A DNA stretch of 49,102 nt from Halobiforma nitratireducens JCM 10879. GTDB taxonomy: Archaea; Halobacteriota; Halobacteria; Halobacteriales; Natrialbaceae. This document shows positions 41,423 to 49,102 of the stretch, piece by piece (position 1 is the first letter of the stretch; the number at the start of each line of letters is the position of its first letter). Made by a program: the position numbers and the translations under genes. Under the pieces are notes generated by a model. That model did no database searches. It had not been told where the DNA came from and saw only the letters and a list, made by a program, of their open reading frames with translations. The stretch is taken from contig NZ_AOMA01000203.1 of the NCBI RefSeq assembly GCF_000337895.1, forward strand, positions 1 through 49,102, written 5' to 3'.

Positions 41423-42442
41423 ATGGGTTCGGGGATCAAACGGTCCAGTATCGATGCACTGCCACACGAAGTGGCGATCGTCGACGCCGACGGCACCATC
41501 GTCGCCGTCAACGAGGCGTGGCGAAACTTCGCCGACGAAAACCACGGCACACATCCCGCCGACTGGATCGAAGAGAACTACTTGACCATCTGCGAACAGG
41601 CCGAAAACGCCCTGTCCAGCGAGGATGTCGCCGACAACTTACGGGCGGTCCTCTCCGGCGACCGTGACCGATACCAACACGAATATCCCTGTCATACCCC
41701 CGACCCCCAGCAGTGGAACCGATTGGACGCGTATCGGTTCACCCACGACGGCGACCCGTATTTGTTGATCGTACACACGAATATCTCCGATCGGAAACAC
41801 GTCGAGTTACAGGCCAACGCCCGGGCGGAACAGCTCGAGACGGCCATCGAGGTCTTACAGCACGATCTCCGCAATCCGCTGAACGTCATCGAGGGCTACG
41901 TCGAGTTGCTCGCAGCCGATCTCGACGACGCGGAGACGATCGAGGGGCTGCAACAGGCGGTAACCCGTATTACCGAAATCACCGAAGCGACGCTCACGTT
42001 CGCCAAATCGGGAGCACTCTCGGAGACCGAACTGCTGTCCGTCGAAGACCTCGCACGCACGGCGTGGCTGTCGGTCGCGACTGCGGACGCAACACTCGTC
42101 GTCGAGGACTCCCATCGGATCATCGGTGACCGGCGGTTACTGCTGCAGCTATTCGAGAACCTGTTTCGAAACGCCATCGAACACGCGGGACCGGATTGTA
42201 GGGTCAGGCTAGGCGTCGTCGAAACGGGGTTCTACGTCGAAGACGACGGGCCGGGCATTCCACCGTCCGTCCGAGAGAAGGCGATCGAGGCCGATTACTC
42301 GACGCGAGGAACGGGCGGGCTGGGGTTGGCTCTCGTTCAGGCGGTCGTACAGGCTCATGGAGCCGACCTCACGATTTCGGCGGCCGCCGATGGGGGTGCT
42401 CGGTTCGACGTTACTGGGCTCGACGTGCCACCGAGCAAGTGA
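41423..42442 (+). CDS. PAS-domain sensor histidine kinase
   Basis: The 339-residue protein has an N-terminal PAS domain (EVAIVDADGTIVAVNEAWR to about residue 120). A dimerisation/phosphoacceptor helix with H147 (LQHDLRNPLNV) and an ATPase domain (N-box LFENLFRNAIEHAG, G1 DDGPGIPP, G2 GTGGLGLAL) follow. No membrane helix is visible, so it senses a cytoplasmic signal. No response regulator is adjacent. Its position between the respiratory genes and the copper ATPase suggests redox or metal sensing, but this is inference. Confidence 0.92.
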   Translation: MGSGIKRSSIDALPHEVAIVDADGTIVAVNEAWRNFADENHGTHPADWIEENYLTICEQAENALSSEDVADNLRAVLSGDRDRYQHEYPCHTPDPQQWNRLDAYRFTHDGDPYLLIVHTNISDRKHVELQANARAEQLETAIEVLQHDLRNPLNVIEGYVELLAADLDDAETIEGLQQAVTRITEITEATLTFAKSGALSETELLSVEDLARTAWLSVATADATLVVEDSHRIIGDRRLLLQLFENLFRNAIEHAGPDCRVRLGVVETGFYVEDDGPGIPPSVREKAIEADYSTRGTGGLGLALVQAVVQAHGADLTISAAADGGARFDVTGLDVPPSK

Positions 42443-42736
42443 ACTGCCTCGGAGTCACGTGGTCCGAGACGCCAAAGGCATCTCGTCATCACGGGAATCG
42501 TTGATTTCCGTCCGACCCCGAGGCACTCGGCCTGCTCAGCCTGTAGAATGGACTCCGCCGATCGCGACGAACGACCGGCGCGCTCACTCGGCACTGCCGT
42601 CGTTCGTCGTTTACGTGCTCTCAACGTGCTGTCGCCGAGATCGGTATCCAGGTCTGGTCTGCGTCCTCGAGCGGACACGAGAGTCCACCGGATGACGGTC
42701 CGGAACCACACCGGGAACCGCGTCACTGCGGGTGAA

Positions 42737-45280
42737 TTACTCCCCGTCGCGGATCACGGGTCGCGAGGAGTTTTTGACCACCAGCAGGCTGCTCGCGGCC
42801 ATCGCGACCGCTGCGAACAGCGGATTGATCATCCCGACCGCGGCAAGCGGGATCGCGACCGCGTTGTACAGCAATGCCCAGCAGATGTTCTCTCGGATGC
42901 GGCGTCGCGTGCCGTCGGCCAGGTCGAAGACAGTGCCGACATCCCGAAGATCGCTGTCGGTGACGATCGCATCGGCGGCGTCGGCCGCTCGAGCGGTGCC
43001 GTTGCCAAGCGCGATCCCCAGGTCCGCGGCGGCCAGCGCGGGCGCGTCGTTGGTGCCGTCGCCGACCATCGTCGTGACGCCCGCGCCCGAAAGCCGACGG
43101 ACGGTCTCGACCTTGCCGTCCGGCGGAACGCCGGCGAACACGCGGTCGACGGCCGGGTGCTCCCGGAACCGTTCGGTCGCCGACTCGTCGTCACCAGTGA
43201 GAACGACGATCTCGCGGTCGCTCGCGTCCGCGTCCTCGAGCACGTCCTGCCACTCGTCGCGCTCGCGGTCGCCGACGACGGCCACGGCGCGGGCACGACC
43301 GTCGTAGCCGACGACGACGGGCAGTCGTCCCCCGTTCCGAGCGTCGGCGACGACCGTCTCGAGGTCGTCGGGGACGGGCCCGACCAGCCGTTCGACGAGC
43401 CCGGGAGTGCCGACGACGACGCGGTCGCCGTCGACGCGGCCGCTGACGCCCTCTCCGGGGTGGCGTTCGAACGCCTCGACGGTATTGGTCCCGTCGGGGA
43501 CGTCGCTTGTCTCGTCCGCGTCCTTGGAGTCCGCGTCCTTGGAGTCCGCATCCCTCGAGTTCGGGGACGGCACGGACGCCTCCGCTGTGCCCGTCGTATC
43601 CGTGACGCCGCCGTCGGCCCGGACCGCGCTCGCGGCGTTTGCCGCGCTCTCGTCGCTCTCGAGGCCGTCGACGAACGCGGTGAGTGCTGTCGCCACGGGA
43701 TGCTCCGAGAGCCGTTCGACCGCCGCGGCCTTCCGAACGGCGTCTTCGTTGCCTTCGACTTCGAGGACCTCCATCTCCCCCTCGGTCAGCGTCCCGGTCT
43801 TGTCGAAGACGATCGTATCCGCGGCAGGTGCGGACTCGAACAGCGCCGCGTTCGTGACGACGACGCCACGCTCGAGGGCGTCCCGCAGCCCGGAGGCGAC
43901 GGCAAGCGGTGTCGCAAGCCCCATCGCACAGGGACAGGAGACGACCAGGACGGTCAGGCCCGTCAACAGCGCCTCGGCGGGCGCGACGCCGGTCACGAGC
44001 CGGTAGGCGGTGACGACGGTCGCGAGCACGAGGACGAAGGGGACGAAGATCGTCGCCAACTTGTCCGCGAACCGCTGGACGCCAGGGGACTCGCTTTGGA
44101 TCTCCCACAGGAGGGTCGCGATCCGATCGAGCGTGCTCTCGGCGTCCTCGTCGACCTCGATCACCAGCGCGCTGTCGGTGACGACCGCGCCGCCGACGAC
44201 TTCGTCGTCTTCGCCCTTGGTCACCGGCAGCGACTCCCCAGTGAGGACGGACTCGTCGACGTCCGCCGTCCCTTCGAGGACGGTGCCGTCGATCGGCACT
44301 CGCTCGCCGGGGCGGACGACGACCTCGTCGCCGGGCTCGAGGTCGTCGACCGAGACGGTTTCGGTTTCAGTTCCGTCGCCGGTTCGACGGGTCGCCTCCT
44401 GGCTCCGCGCGGCAGTCAGGTCCGAGAGAAGGTCGGTCGCCCGGTCTTTGATCTTGCGTTCGTAGTACGTCCCGAGGCTGACGACCATGATCACCGCGAC
44501 AGTGACATCGTAGTAGAGGTGCATGCTCCCCATCGCGAGCGCAACTGTACTGTAGGCGTAGGCGGCGACGGCAGCGATCGAAACCAGCAGGTCCATGTTC
44601 GGCCGGCCGACCCGCAGGCTGACGTACGCCCCACGCAACACCGGGTAGCCGGTATAGAACAGGACCACGGAGGTCATCAGGCCGATGAAGATCATCGGGA
44701 GGTAGCGCCCGACCGGCGTCGTCGAGTCGACCGCGAGAATGCCGGTCTCGATGCCGACGTAGCTCGGATAGAGGTAAAACAGGTACCACGGTTTGATCAG
44801 AAAGGCCATGAGACCGCCGACGAGCAGCCGCTGCATCAGTTCGTCGTCGCGGTCCCGCCGATCGGCGTCCTCGTCCGGGAACCTGGCTGCGTAGCCGTGT
44901 GAGGACAACACGTCGGGCAACTCCGTGCGCTCGAGTTCGTCGGGATCGTAGACGACTCGCGCTGTATCGGTCGCGTAGCTCGCTTCGACCCAGCGGATCC
45001 CGTCGTGGCGCTCGCCGAGCAGGCCGACGAACCCCTCGCAGGTCGAACAGTGCATCCCGTCGATCGCGAGGAACGCCTCTTCGGCGTCGTCGGGGACCTC
45101 GCGGCGCTCGTCGCCGCGGGATCGCTCCCGGACCGCCTCACGGTCGACGTCGAGGTCGTCGGCTGCCGACAACGTCCGGCTGACCTCGAGACAGCCCCGA
45201 CAGCAGAAGGTGCCGTCGACGCCCTCCTCGGTCACCGGCTGCTCCGGCGTCGGCAACTCACAGAGTGAACAGGTAGCCAT
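42737..45280 (-). CDS. Copper-type P-ATPase of the CcoI/CopA group
   Basis: The start at 45280 gives MATCSLCELPTPEQP. The 847-residue protein has an N-terminal Cys-rich metal-binding segment (C4, C7, FCCRGC), a heavy-metal-associated domain (GMHCSTC, C78/C81), eight predicted helices and the Cu motif SCPCAMG near residue 448. Phosphorylation (DKTGTLTEG, about 491) and hinge (GDGTNDAP) motifs are present. The Cys-rich N-terminus is typical of CcoI/FixI pumps that supply copper for oxidase assembly (known). A Ser/Lys/Asp insertion encoded by 15-base repeats lies in the nucleotide-binding region. Together with SCO it could feed CuA and CuB sites of the island. Confidence 0.92.
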   Translation of the reverse strand: MATCSLCELPTPEQPVTEEGVDGTFCCRGCLEVSRTLSAADDLDVDREAVRERSRGDERREVPDDAEEAFLAIDGMHCSTCEGFVGLLGERHDGIRWVEASYATDTARVVYDPDELERTELPDVLSSHGYAARFPDEDADRRDRDDELMQRLLVGGLMAFLIKPWYLFYLYPSYVGIETGILAVDSTTPVGRYLPMIFIGLMTSVVLFYTGYPVLRGAYVSLRVGRPNMDLLVSIAAVAAYAYSTVALAMGSMHLYYDVTVAVIMVVSLGTYYERKIKDRATDLLSDLTAARSQEATRRTGDGTETETVSVDDLEPGDEVVVRPGERVPIDGTVLEGTADVDESVLTGESLPVTKGEDDEVVGGAVVTDSALVIEVDEDAESTLDRIATLLWEIQSESPGVQRFADKLATIFVPFVLVLATVVTAYRLVTGVAPAEALLTGLTVLVVSCPCAMGLATPLAVASGLRDALERGVVVTNAALFESAPAADTIVFDKTGTLTEGEMEVLEVEGNEDAVRKAAAVERLSEHPVATALTAFVDGLESDESAANAASAVRADGGVTDTTGTAEASVPSPNSRDADSKDADSKDADETSDVPDGTNTVEAFERHPGEGVSGRVDGDRVVVGTPGLVERLVGPVPDDLETVVADARNGGRLPVVVGYDGRARAVAVVGDRERDEWQDVLEDADASDREIVVLTGDDESATERFREHPAVDRVFAGVPPDGKVETVRRLSGAGVTTMVGDGTNDAPALAAADLGIALGNGTARAADAADAIVTDSDLRDVGTVFDLADGTRRRIRENICWALLYNAVAIPLAAVGMINPLFAAVAMAASSLLVVKNSSRPVIRDGE
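43514..43558. repeat. Three tandem 15-base repeats inside the copper ATPase gene
   Basis: Two identical units (GTCCGCGTCCTTGGA) and one diverged third unit encode an Asp/Ser/Lys run (DADSK type) in a variable loop of the ATPase. The unit keeps the frame. Confidence 0.85.
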
Positions 45281-45450
45281 CCCGTGCACGAAGATTGGCG
45301 TAGCTCTTCGATAGACGTGGTGTCGAATATGTTCGCCCGAATTCGATCCTCTCGGCGGCCGAAAGCGCAGATTTGGAGATACGGGACGCGATATAAACGG
45401 CTGCAATATAAAGAGCGACCTAAATCAGTTGAGGGTACGTACCGACGAGT

Positions 45451-45636
45451 ATGAGCCAGTATCCGATCCGGGACGGTGGGGAGTCCGCTCCGGCTCCGGT
45501 GCCCAAACGACACGGCGGTCGCTTGTTCGGATCGTCCCGACGGAACCGGACTCGTCGAGGGGGGAATACGGGGCCGTTCGGACGGGACCCAGGTTCGAGA
45601 CTGGAGACGTTTCCCGACGGGGGTGTCCGCCCATGA
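45451..45636 (+). CDS. Small basic protein coupled to the Bat-type regulator
   Basis: The 61-residue frame starts MSQYPIRDGGESAPAP and ends with a TGA that overlaps the ATG of the next gene (ATGA). A TATA-like box (CAATATAAAG, 45402-45411) lies about 40 bases upstream. The product is rich in Gly, Pro and Arg with no recognisable fold. Coupling supports expression; the composition leaves doubt about function. Confidence 0.4.
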   Translation: MSQYPIRDGGESAPAPVPKRHGGRLFGSSRRNRTRRGGNTGPFGRDPGSRLETFPDGGVRP

Positions 45637-46016
45637 GTGATGAACCGGTCGACGACCGGTTCCGGATTACGGTGACGGTAACCGACGAAGAGACGATTCT
45701 GGACCTCGTCGACCGGGTCGACGACGTCGTCGACGCACGCGTCGTACCCGACGGTGGTGGGGACGCACTCACCCGACGGCAGGCCCGCCCGTCGACTGTC
45801 CGTGTTGACCTCCGGGACCTGACACCGAAACAGTGGGAAGCGTTAGAGCTCGCGTTCGACCAGGGCTACTACGATCAGCCGCGATCGGTCGACCTCGAGG
45901 CCCTCTCCGACGACCTCGACATCTCGAAGTCCGCGGTCTCACAGCGCCTCCGGGCCGCGGAGGCGACGGTCGTCGAGAGCGTTCTCGAGGGCGCGATCTC
46001 GGCGTCCACGGAGTGA
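45633..46016 (+). CDS. Bat-type (bacterio-opsin activator) HTH regulator
   Basis: The 127-residue protein has an N-terminal beta-alpha part (FRITVTVTDEETILDLVDRV) and the HTH_10 domain of haloarchaeal Bat-like activators: LTPKQWEALELAFDQGYYD, then LSDDLDISKSAVSQRLRAAE. The start overlaps the upstream stop. It is shorter than full Bat proteins, having no PAS/GAF domain. It stands head to tail with another Bat-type gene of opposite strand at 46100, with a related DNA-binding domain. Confidence 0.85.
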   Translation: MSDEPVDDRFRITVTVTDEETILDLVDRVDDVVDARVVPDGGGDALTRRQARPSTVRVDLRDLTPKQWEALELAFDQGYYDQPRSVDLEALSDDLDISKSAVSQRLRAAEATVVESVLEGAISASTE

Positions 46017-46099
46017 CGCCTCCCTGACCGGGAGTCGTCGCCGGCGTTCACGACGCTTGTCACGCTCGTCGCGTTTGTGGTGCGAGGGCACGGCCACAC

Positions 46100-46717
46100 T
46101 CACGGCCCGATCAACGATCGGAGCAGCTTCGACTCGGCAGCGTTGAGCCGCTGTGAGACCGCCGACCGCGAGACGCCGAGTCGGTCCGCAAGCTCCCCCA
46201 GGTCCGTCCGCCGTGGCTGATCGTAGTACCCCATCTCGACTGCCAGTTCGATCGCCTCGCGTTGTTTGTTCGTGATATCGACCGCTTCGACCGAGCCAGT
46301 TCCGTCCGTCATCTCGTGGTCGGTGATACGCTCGAGTCGAACCGAGCCGCCGGCCTCTCTGATCGCTGCGACGATGTCGGTGATCAGCCCCCGATCCCGA
46401 ACGACGACGGAGACGACGAGCGCCCCGTCCCGAATCGACTCGAGGCTGAAGACGCAGCCGAAAGTCGCGATCGCCGGACAGATGCAGTCCGCGTCGATGT
46501 CGGTCGACGTGTGGACCGTCCTCGCGTCGTCGGGATCGACGGCGATCTCCGCGTGACAGGTGCGACAGCCGTGGCGGCTACACGACAGCGTCTGTGAGAC
46601 GGCCGCCGCGTTCGGCGCTTCTCGGGCAACCGGACAATCCGGTGGTTCGACGACCAACGTCGCCTCGAGCGGCGTCCCCCCAGTCTCCGAAGCCGCTGAC
46701 GGCACGTCGGTAGCCAT
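46100..46717 (-). CDS. Bat-type HTH regulator with NarO-like cysteine cluster
   Basis: The start at 46717 (MATDVPSAASETG) is fixed by a TATA box (46743-46750) about 29 bases upstream. The 205-residue protein has seven Cys in its first 90 residues: C28, C46, C51, C54 (CRTC), C78, C80 and C88 (CICPAIATFGC). A Bat-type HTH_10 domain follows (KQREAIELAVEMGYYDQP, LADRLGVSRSAVSQRL). NarO of Haloferax volcanii has the same architecture with a CXnCXXCX7C motif; it is a proposed oxygen-sensing activator of denitrification genes (known). The C80-x7-C88 spacing agrees, although the preceding pair here is CxC rather than CxxC. It probably controls the island. Confidence 0.85.
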   Translation of the reverse strand: MATDVPSAASETGGTPLEATLVVEPPDCPVAREAPNAAAVSQTLSCSRHGCRTCHAEIAVDPDDARTVHTSTDIDADCICPAIATFGCVFSLESIRDGALVVSVVVRDRGLITDIVAAIREAGGSVRLERITDHEMTDGTGSVEAVDITNKQREAIELAVEMGYYDQPRRTDLGELADRLGVSRSAVSQRLNAAESKLLRSLIGP

Positions 46718-46742
46718 GTGTATACCGACCCCGCTGAGCGAG

Positions 46743-46792
46743 ATATATAATGGATCACATTCCAACTGCGTGGGAACGGCTCGAACGGTTCG
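46743..46792 (-). promoter_or_regulatory. TATA box and upstream palindrome of the NarO-like gene
   Basis: ATATATAA (46743-46750) is the TATA box on the minus strand. About 33-43 bases further upstream lies the palindrome CGAACGGTTCG (46782-46792), a possible site for autoregulation by the Bat-type protein. Confidence 0.5.
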
Positions 46793-46970
46793 CGTGTTTC
46801 AGCCGGACGGTGACGGTCGATCTCCTCGGATCGGACGAAGTCGCCGGGAACCGAGAGTGGGTACCGAAGTGTTCGAGGCGGGAAACTGCCGATCGGCGAA
46901 CGGTCCGTCTGCCACGCGAAAGCAGGACGAAGACGGGAAAGAAGGGAAACGGAACCGGTGAGTGACTGGA

Positions 46971-47186
46971 TCAGTCCGCGTTGAGCGGCGGGCGGGCCGA
47001 CTGGGCCTCGTCAGACGTGTCCGCGGGCGTGTTCACGAACATCGCGTGGCCGATGATACCCATTGCGACGAACGCGGCGATCGGCACTGCTGCTGTAAAC
47101 GACAGTCCGACTACCAGAAGGGCTGCGGTGATGCCAAGCAGTGCGACTGGGATGAGGCCAAGAACGATGTCGTAGTATCCAGTCAT
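46971..47186 (-). CDS. Small two-helix membrane protein
   Basis: The 71-residue protein starts MTGYYDIVLGLIPVALLGIT and has two membrane helices (about residues 6-28 and 31-50) with a polar tail. A TATA box (TTATATAC on the minus strand, 47212-47219) about 29 bases upstream supports this start and a leaderless mRNA. I have seen similar small proteins near haloarchaeal respiratory genes but know no function. Confidence 0.65.
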   Translation of the reverse strand: MTGYYDIVLGLIPVALLGITAALLVVGLSFTAAVPIAAFVAMGIIGHAMFVNTPADTSDEAQSARPPLNAD

Positions 47187-47546
47187 AATCTATCCAATAG
47201 TATGGCAAATGCGTATATAAGTGTTTCCCATAATCGGACAGTACTTGATGAGTTTCTAATTCGTATCCACAGCATTGAATTCTCATAAGTTATGAGTTGG
47301 ATATTTTGCCCTCCTCAAGGACGAAATATTATCAGTCACGGATCGAATACGTGAACGAGAGCTAGTAAGAATTAGTGTAAATATGTTGTTAACCCGAAGA
47401 CGGGAGCGACTCCACTGTTTCGGAATCACGAATTTCGTGGAGATTAGTATACTGATCGATGCTGTTGTTTTATTCGGGGCGGTAGAATACGTATCCTCTT
47501 CGTGATACGAACGGTCGACACTAACTGAACGAACCGAATCAGCGAG
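47187..47546. other. AT-rich intergenic region
   Basis: No supported gene on either strand. The left end holds the TATA box of the small membrane protein gene; the remainder is clearly richer in A and T than the flanking genes and has no repeat that I can see. Confidence 0.4.
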
Positions 47547-47975
47547 CTACTCGGATCGGTTCGCGTACGTCGCGTAAATGACTCGCCACCCCACGAGTGC
47601 GACGAGACCGGTCCCGGTCATAACGACGGTGAACGTCCACGGAGCGCCCCCGGCAAACGCCGGCGAAGCTCGGAGGATAAACCCCACGTTTGCGGCAGCG
47701 AGCCACGAAACCGCGGTCAGCCGGGCGACCCGTGGCACCGACGTAGTGATGCCCCGCCCGTAGAGACCGACGAGCGACGACGCAACGATCCAGCCGATCG
47801 CGAACGGAACGATCGTCTCGAGAGACGCTACGGGGTCCGTCACCGGACTGATGTCGTGGGATCGTTGTCCGAAGACGATCAGCGCGGCCAGTACCGCGAG
47901 GTCGGCGACGCCGAGCGTCAGCGAACTGCGGTCGGGGAGTCCGCGACCGACGCCGATTCGAGTTGCCGTATCCAT
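47547..47975 (-). CDS. DUF3054 family membrane protein
   Basis: The 142-residue protein has four membrane helices and the family's features: an N-terminal DLAVLAALIVFGQRSHD and a C-terminal GTGLVALVGWRVIYA helix. DUF3054 proteins are found in haloarchaea and actinobacteria, function unknown. Length is normal for the family. It is the only gene between two long non-coding stretches. Confidence 0.82.
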   Translation of the reverse strand: MDTATRIGVGRGLPDRSSLTLGVADLAVLAALIVFGQRSHDISPVTDPVASLETIVPFAIGWIVASSLVGLYGRGITTSVPRVARLTAVSWLAAANVGFILRASPAFAGGAPWTFTVVMTGTGLVALVGWRVIYATYANRSE

Positions 47976-48353
47976 ATCGACCGATGGGTGCTACGGGACT
48001 ATCGGTGTCCCGGTTCGCCACGGAACTGTGGAACACCGACGAGCGGAGACGAACGGACGGCCCGTCACGACCGGATCGCCGACGGGAGTCGGAACCGTCA
48101 CCGGGAGGCCTCCCGCCGACGGGTTGCTCGTCCGACGGAACGCATGCGGCTGCGGGGTCGAGCCCCGCAGGTCGGTCTCGTCCAGTCTCCCCTTCGTTAT
48201 CCGTCCCGTTCACCGTTCGGAGCGTACGCGAGCGACAGCAGCCGTCGAGTAATTCGGTCCTATGCAGTGTCACCGCGGGTTTCCTGGATTTCGACGGCGT
48301 TTTCGCGTTCCGTAATTACCACGTAGGACTCATTAGGGAGGCCTGCAAACCAC
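47976..48353. other. Intergenic region without a supported gene
   Basis: GC-rich open frames occur on both strands, but none shows a domain, a start signal or agreement with neighbours. The last bases hold GGGAGG (48336-48341), a possible ribosome-binding site for the following gene. Confidence 0.35.
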
Positions 48354-49102
48354 GTGACTGTGTCGGGACAACGACGAAACGGAATCGCGTGTGACGGCTG
48401 CGATCGGGCCGTCCCCGTCGAGGAGACGACGATGGTTCAGATGCCAGGCAGCGACCCCGTCGTCTGCTGTCCCGCCTGCGCCGAGCACGCGAAAGCGGTG
48501 TCCGAACGCGCCGATGGAGACGGCGCAACCGTCGGAGCTGAAACGGCAACCGGATACGCCGATTCCGGGTTCGGTTCCGGGTCCGGCCCCGCCTCGCGCT
48601 CCGCTCGTTCGTCCCGTTCCGGCCGCTCGAGCCACACGGACGAGTCGAACGGCTCCGTCGACGGGGCCGCTACCGGGTCGCCCCGGTCCGAGACCACCGC
48701 TTCGGCCGCGAGCGGGTCCCCGACCGAGACGGCGACTGCCGACTCGAGAGCGACCGAACCCGGCTCGATGGATATCGACCACCAGCGATCCACCTGCGAC
48801 GGCTGTGCCCAATCAGTTCCCGACAGCGACCTCGAGACGCTCGTGGTGACCGACGGCACGACGCTGACGTGTTGTCGTTCCTGTGCCCGAGAAGCAGCCA
48901 AACGCGACGACGTAGTGCGACCTGCTGGGGAGCGCGAGTCGAAATCGGCCTCGAGTTCCGACACGGCTTCGAGGTCGGCCACACGCTCTGGCTCCGGCTC
49001 CGACACCCATTCCGACACTGATTCGGATTCGAGTCACGGCCACTCTCGGTCCGACACGGCCTCGAGTCGCCGGTCGTCCGCCCGCTCGAGCGCTCGAGAC
49101 GA
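48354..49102 (+). CDS. Zinc-finger protein with two CDGC/CCxxC modules, 3' end cut by the window
   Basis: The frame from GTG at 48354 stays open to the window end (249 codons). It encodes two similar zinc modules: the first has CDGCDRAV and CCPAC, the second, about 110 residues later, has CDGCAQSV and CCRSC. The spacer and C-terminal part are low-complexity Ser/Arg/Asp/Gly runs. Repetition of the same knuckle pattern in one frame argues strongly for this reading over the antisense frame. Such modules may bind nucleic acid or protein. The true start could also be the GTG at 48360. Confidence 0.6.
   Translation, partial: MTVSGQRRNGIACDGCDRAVPVEETTMVQMPGSDPVVCCPACAEHAKAVSERADGDGATVGAETATGYADSGFGSGSGPASRSARSSRSGRSSHTDESNGSVDGAATGSPRSETTASAASGSPTETATADSRATEPGSMDIDHQRSTCDGCAQSVPDSDLETLVVTDGTTLTCCRSCAREAAKRDDVVRPAGERESKSASSSDTASRSATRSGSGSDTHSDTDSDSSHGHSRSDTASSRRSSARSSARD

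Noticed and set aside
42548-44902. 784-codon open frame on the plus strand opposite the copper ATPase
   Set aside because: It is the antisense of a gene with all P-ATPase motifs; long antisense frames are expected in GC-rich haloarchaeal DNA.
48437-49018. 193-codon minus-strand frame near the right edge
   Set aside because: The plus frame shows two matching zinc-knuckle modules, so the minus frame is its shadow.

Overview
The window is GC-rich DNA with very acidic predicted proteins, twin-arginine lipoprotein signals, many TATA boxes about 27 bases from a start codon (leaderless mRNAs) and a tRNA-Trp with a large intron. This is a haloarchaeon, plausibly of the Natrialbales (inference). No rRNA or CRISPR array is visible.

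Left part (1-12261): an integrated element that looks like a pleolipovirus-type provirus. A plus-strand block coupled by start/stop overlaps holds the 3' end of a membrane-anchored propeller protein (spike position), two membrane/secreted proteins and a VP8-like P-loop NTPase. It is followed by a PD-(D/E)xK-like nuclease, two type IV pilin genes, a coupled pair of unknown genes, two haloarchaeal virus/plasmid-type proteins, an Hjc-like resolvase and a hairpin-rich intergenic region. A minus-strand early operon (12202 to 9366) of small zinc-ribbon and HTH proteins ends in a large winged-helix replication-type protein. Bases 6613-6799 contain broken 3' copies of two other genes of the element. 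The element abuts the 3' end of tRNA-Trp (12262-12435), the likely integration target. No integrase is visible and the left end lies outside the window.

Middle part (12436-24535): ordinary chromosomal genes. These are a DUF5794 membrane protein, guaB, a cupin, a lipoprotein, a YcaO protein, an SPFH protein, an RNA-binding protein, small acidic proteins, a DJ-1/PfpI protein, Hsp20, a DHH phosphoesterase and an N-acetyltransferase.

Right part (24736-47186): a copper/heme respiratory island. A minus-strand operon (34405 to 26928) starts with a Tat-exported protein in which a CuA cupredoxin domain is fused to a cytochrome-d1 (NirS-type) propeller that keeps all three heme-d1 histidines. Two cytoplasmic NirF-like propellers, a NirJ-like radical SAM enzyme, an extra glutamyl-tRNA reductase and a 2Fe-2S ferredoxin follow, which is a plausible heme d1 supply line. 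Divergently lie a SCO copper chaperone, a TlpA-like thioredoxin, CcdA, a 49-residue membrane subunit, a CuA subunit II and a B-family heme-copper subunit I. Subunit I lacks the active-site tyrosine and has Gln instead, as expected of a nitric oxide reductase rather than an oxygen reductase. A heme O synthase with a CtaA-like N-terminal half, a CcoI/CopA-type copper ATPase, a histidine kinase and two Bat-type regulators (one with a NarO-like cysteine cluster) flank the core. Together they suggest a nitrite to NO to N2O module in which CuA replaces cytochrome c as the electron entry point of the d1 nitrite reductase. This is the most notable system here.

The right end (47187-49102) has a DUF3054 protein and the start of a zinc-finger protein cut by the window edge. 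All functions are read from sequence motifs; no database search was run.
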